Assembly (NCBI GenBank): GCA_014382665.1
Contig: JACNJH010000098.1
Location: forward strand, 1 to 36,083
DNA length: 36,083 nucleotides
Direction: 5' to 3'
Source: Candidatus Desulfatibia profunda
Lineage (GTDB): Bacteria; Desulfobacterota; Desulfobacteria; Desulfobacterales; UBA11574
Shown: in pieces, positions 34,951 through 36,083 of the stretch
Numbering within the stretch: the first letter of the stretch is position 1
Layout: each line of letters starts with the position of its first letter
Translations under genes and position numbers: made by a program
The notes under the pieces: generated by a model
Told to the model about the DNA's origin: nothing
What the model saw: only the letters and a program-made list of their open reading frames with translations
The model's database searches: none

Positions 34951-36083
34951 TGGAAAAGCTGCCTTTAGGATTAGTCCTGGATTTACGCAAAGTGGTTCCT
35001 TATAAAACCGGGTCCTGGCGGACCCTGATGCCCGCCAACCTGACGCAGATGCCGCCCTGTACCAATACCTGTCCGGCCGGAAATGACGTCCGCGGTTTCT
35101 TGAGGACCCTGGCGGAAAAGAAAGATTATGAACAGGCATGGCATGTTTTAACCCGGACCAATCCCTTGCCGGCCACCATCGGCAGGGTTTGCCCCCATCC
35201 CTGCGAGGGGGGGTGCAACCGGCGGGACTTTGACACCGCCGTGGCCATTAACAGCGCGGAGCGTTGTGTCGGCGATTACGGCCTGGAAAAAAACCTGGGC
35301 CATAAAAAACTGATTGCCGCCCGTAAAGAAAAAGTGGTGGTGGTCGGTTCCGGCCCGGCCGGGCTGTCGTGTGCCTTTCATTTGGCCAAGCGGGGATTCA
35401 AGGTCAAAATCTTTGAGGCCGCCGGTGAGCCCGGCGGCATGATGCGTTACGGCATCCCTTCCTACCGTTTGCCGAATTATATTTTGAAAAAAGAAATCGA
35501 TGCCATCTTGAATCTGGGTATTGATCTGGAATGCAACGTCAAGGTGGGTGTCAATATTCCCATGGATCAGTTGACCGGCACCTATGACGCGGTCTTTTTG
35601 GGCCTCGGCGCCCAGCAAGGGGTTGCCATCGATGTTCCCGGTAATAACGCCAAAAACGTATTTACCGGGGTGGACTTCTTAAAACAGGTCAACAACGGCA
35701 AATGGGTGGAGGTCGGCAAGGATGTGGTGGTAATCGGCGGCGGCAATACCGCCATGGACTGTGCCCGGGTGGCCAAACGCCTGGGCGCCAACGTCAGCGT
35801 GGTCTATCGGCGCACGCGAACGGAAATGCCTGCGATTACGGCCGAAATTGACGAGGCCATGGAAGAGCGCATCATGTTCCGTTACCATACCAACCCGGTC
35901 AAAATCATCACCGACGAAGGTCGGGTTGTCGGGCTTTTGTGTGTCCAGATGGAACTCAAGGAACCCGATGCCAGCGGCCGGGCCCGGCCGGTTCCCATCT
36001 CCGGATCGGAATCGGTGATTCCGGCCGATACGGTCATCATGGCCACCGGCCAGGCGGTCGATTATGACGGCATTGACGTTCAA
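34950..36083 (+). CDS. GltD-like FAD/NAD(P)H oxidoreductase, partial at window edge
   Basis: The frame runs open for 378 codons to the last base. It begins with a PorD-like phrase YKTGSWRTLMP (about 18-28), then a Fer4_20-type N-terminal cluster domain with C37, C41, C81, C85 and C89 (CTNTCPAG...CPHPCEGGC). FAD motif GSGPAGLS (133-140), EPGGMMRYGIPSYRLP and the NAD(P)H motif GGGNTAMD near residue 264 follow. This is the layout of glutamate synthase small subunits and NfnB-like flavoproteins. TAATG coupling to porB suggests it takes electrons from POR ferredoxin to NAD(P). The C-terminus, possibly with a ferredoxin domain, is outside the window. Confidence 0.88.
   Translation, partial: MEKLPLGLVLDLRKVVPYKTGSWRTLMPANLTQMPPCTNTCPAGNDVRGFLRTLAEKKDYEQAWHVLTRTNPLPATIGRVCPHPCEGGCNRRDFDTAVAINSAERCVGDYGLEKNLGHKKLIAARKEKVVVVGSGPAGLSCAFHLAKRGFKVKIFEAAGEPGGMMRYGIPSYRLPNYILKKEIDAILNLGIDLECNVKVGVNIPMDQLTGTYDAVFLGLGAQQGVAIDVPGNNAKNVFTGVDFLKQVNNGKWVEVGKDVVVIGGGNTAMDCARVAKRLGANVSVVYRRTRTEMPAITAEIDEAMEERIMFRYHTNPVKIITDEGRVVGLLCVQMELKEPDASGRARPVPISGSESVIPADTVIMATGQAVDYDGIDVQ

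Overview
The window looks like a chromosomal segment of a propionate-metabolising anaerobe of the Desulfobacterota (Desulfobacterales-like or Syntrophobacter-like sulfate reducer). This is inferred from the enzyme set: a near-complete methylmalonyl-CoA pathway, a diheme succinate:quinone oxidoreductase, a multi-subunit pyruvate:ferredoxin oxidoreductase, and a class II (oxygen-independent, B12-dependent) ribonucleotide reductase. Long repeat-laden intergenic spacers of the kind I associate with large Desulfobacterales genomes agree with it. No rRNA or marker gene is present to fix the taxon.

Region 1 (1-1.7 kb) is a graveyard: a frameshifted IS91-type transposase remnant, a Ser/Thr kinase fragment with its middle deleted, an intact FliL-like gene, the 3' end of a gene that overlapped fliL, and a TPR tail. 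Region 2 (1.7-8.5 kb, minus strand) holds nrdJ with a three-hairpin leader, a UPF0016/GDT1 transporter, transketolase, a radical SAM protein, a palindromic intergenic element and a secreted NTF2-like protein. Region 3 (8.85-14.4 kb, mostly plus strand) holds a cheY-cheX pair, a B12-binding radical SAM protein, a truncated PilZ-like protein, and a soluble PAS histidine kinase with its NarL-type regulator. Region 4 (14.6-17.5 kb) is a three-gene 2-oxoacid:ferredoxin oxidoreductase related to indolepyruvate oxidoreductase but split differently, with codon use unlike its neighbours.

Region 5 (18.2-31.8 kb) is the core: methylmalonyl-CoA mutase, an ABM-domain protein, a biotin-dependent carboxyltransferase, a small W-GRQ protein, a 5S-plus-biotin-carrier fusion, sucC, sucD, mdh and sdh/frdCAB. 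Together they interconvert propionyl-CoA plus oxaloacetate with methylmalonyl-CoA plus pyruvate, then succinyl-CoA, succinate, fumarate, and malate to oxaloacetate. Only fumarase, the epimerase and a propionate-activating enzyme are not seen. Region 6 (32.3 kb to the end) carries porCAB, which turns the released pyruvate into acetyl-CoA, and a GltD-like flavoprotein cut by the window edge.

The most striking regulatory observation is that regions 5 and 6 are each preceded by the same architecture: a strong sigma-54 -24/-12 element, a GGGAY-N6-RTCCC palindrome starting 105 or 106 bp upstream of the -24 GG, and further copies upstream including a pair offset by exactly 21 bp. This suggests that one unidentified enhancer-binding protein controls both operons. 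A second oddity is a ~200 bp palindromic repeat present in two diverged copies, one in each spacer of sucC-sucD-mdh.
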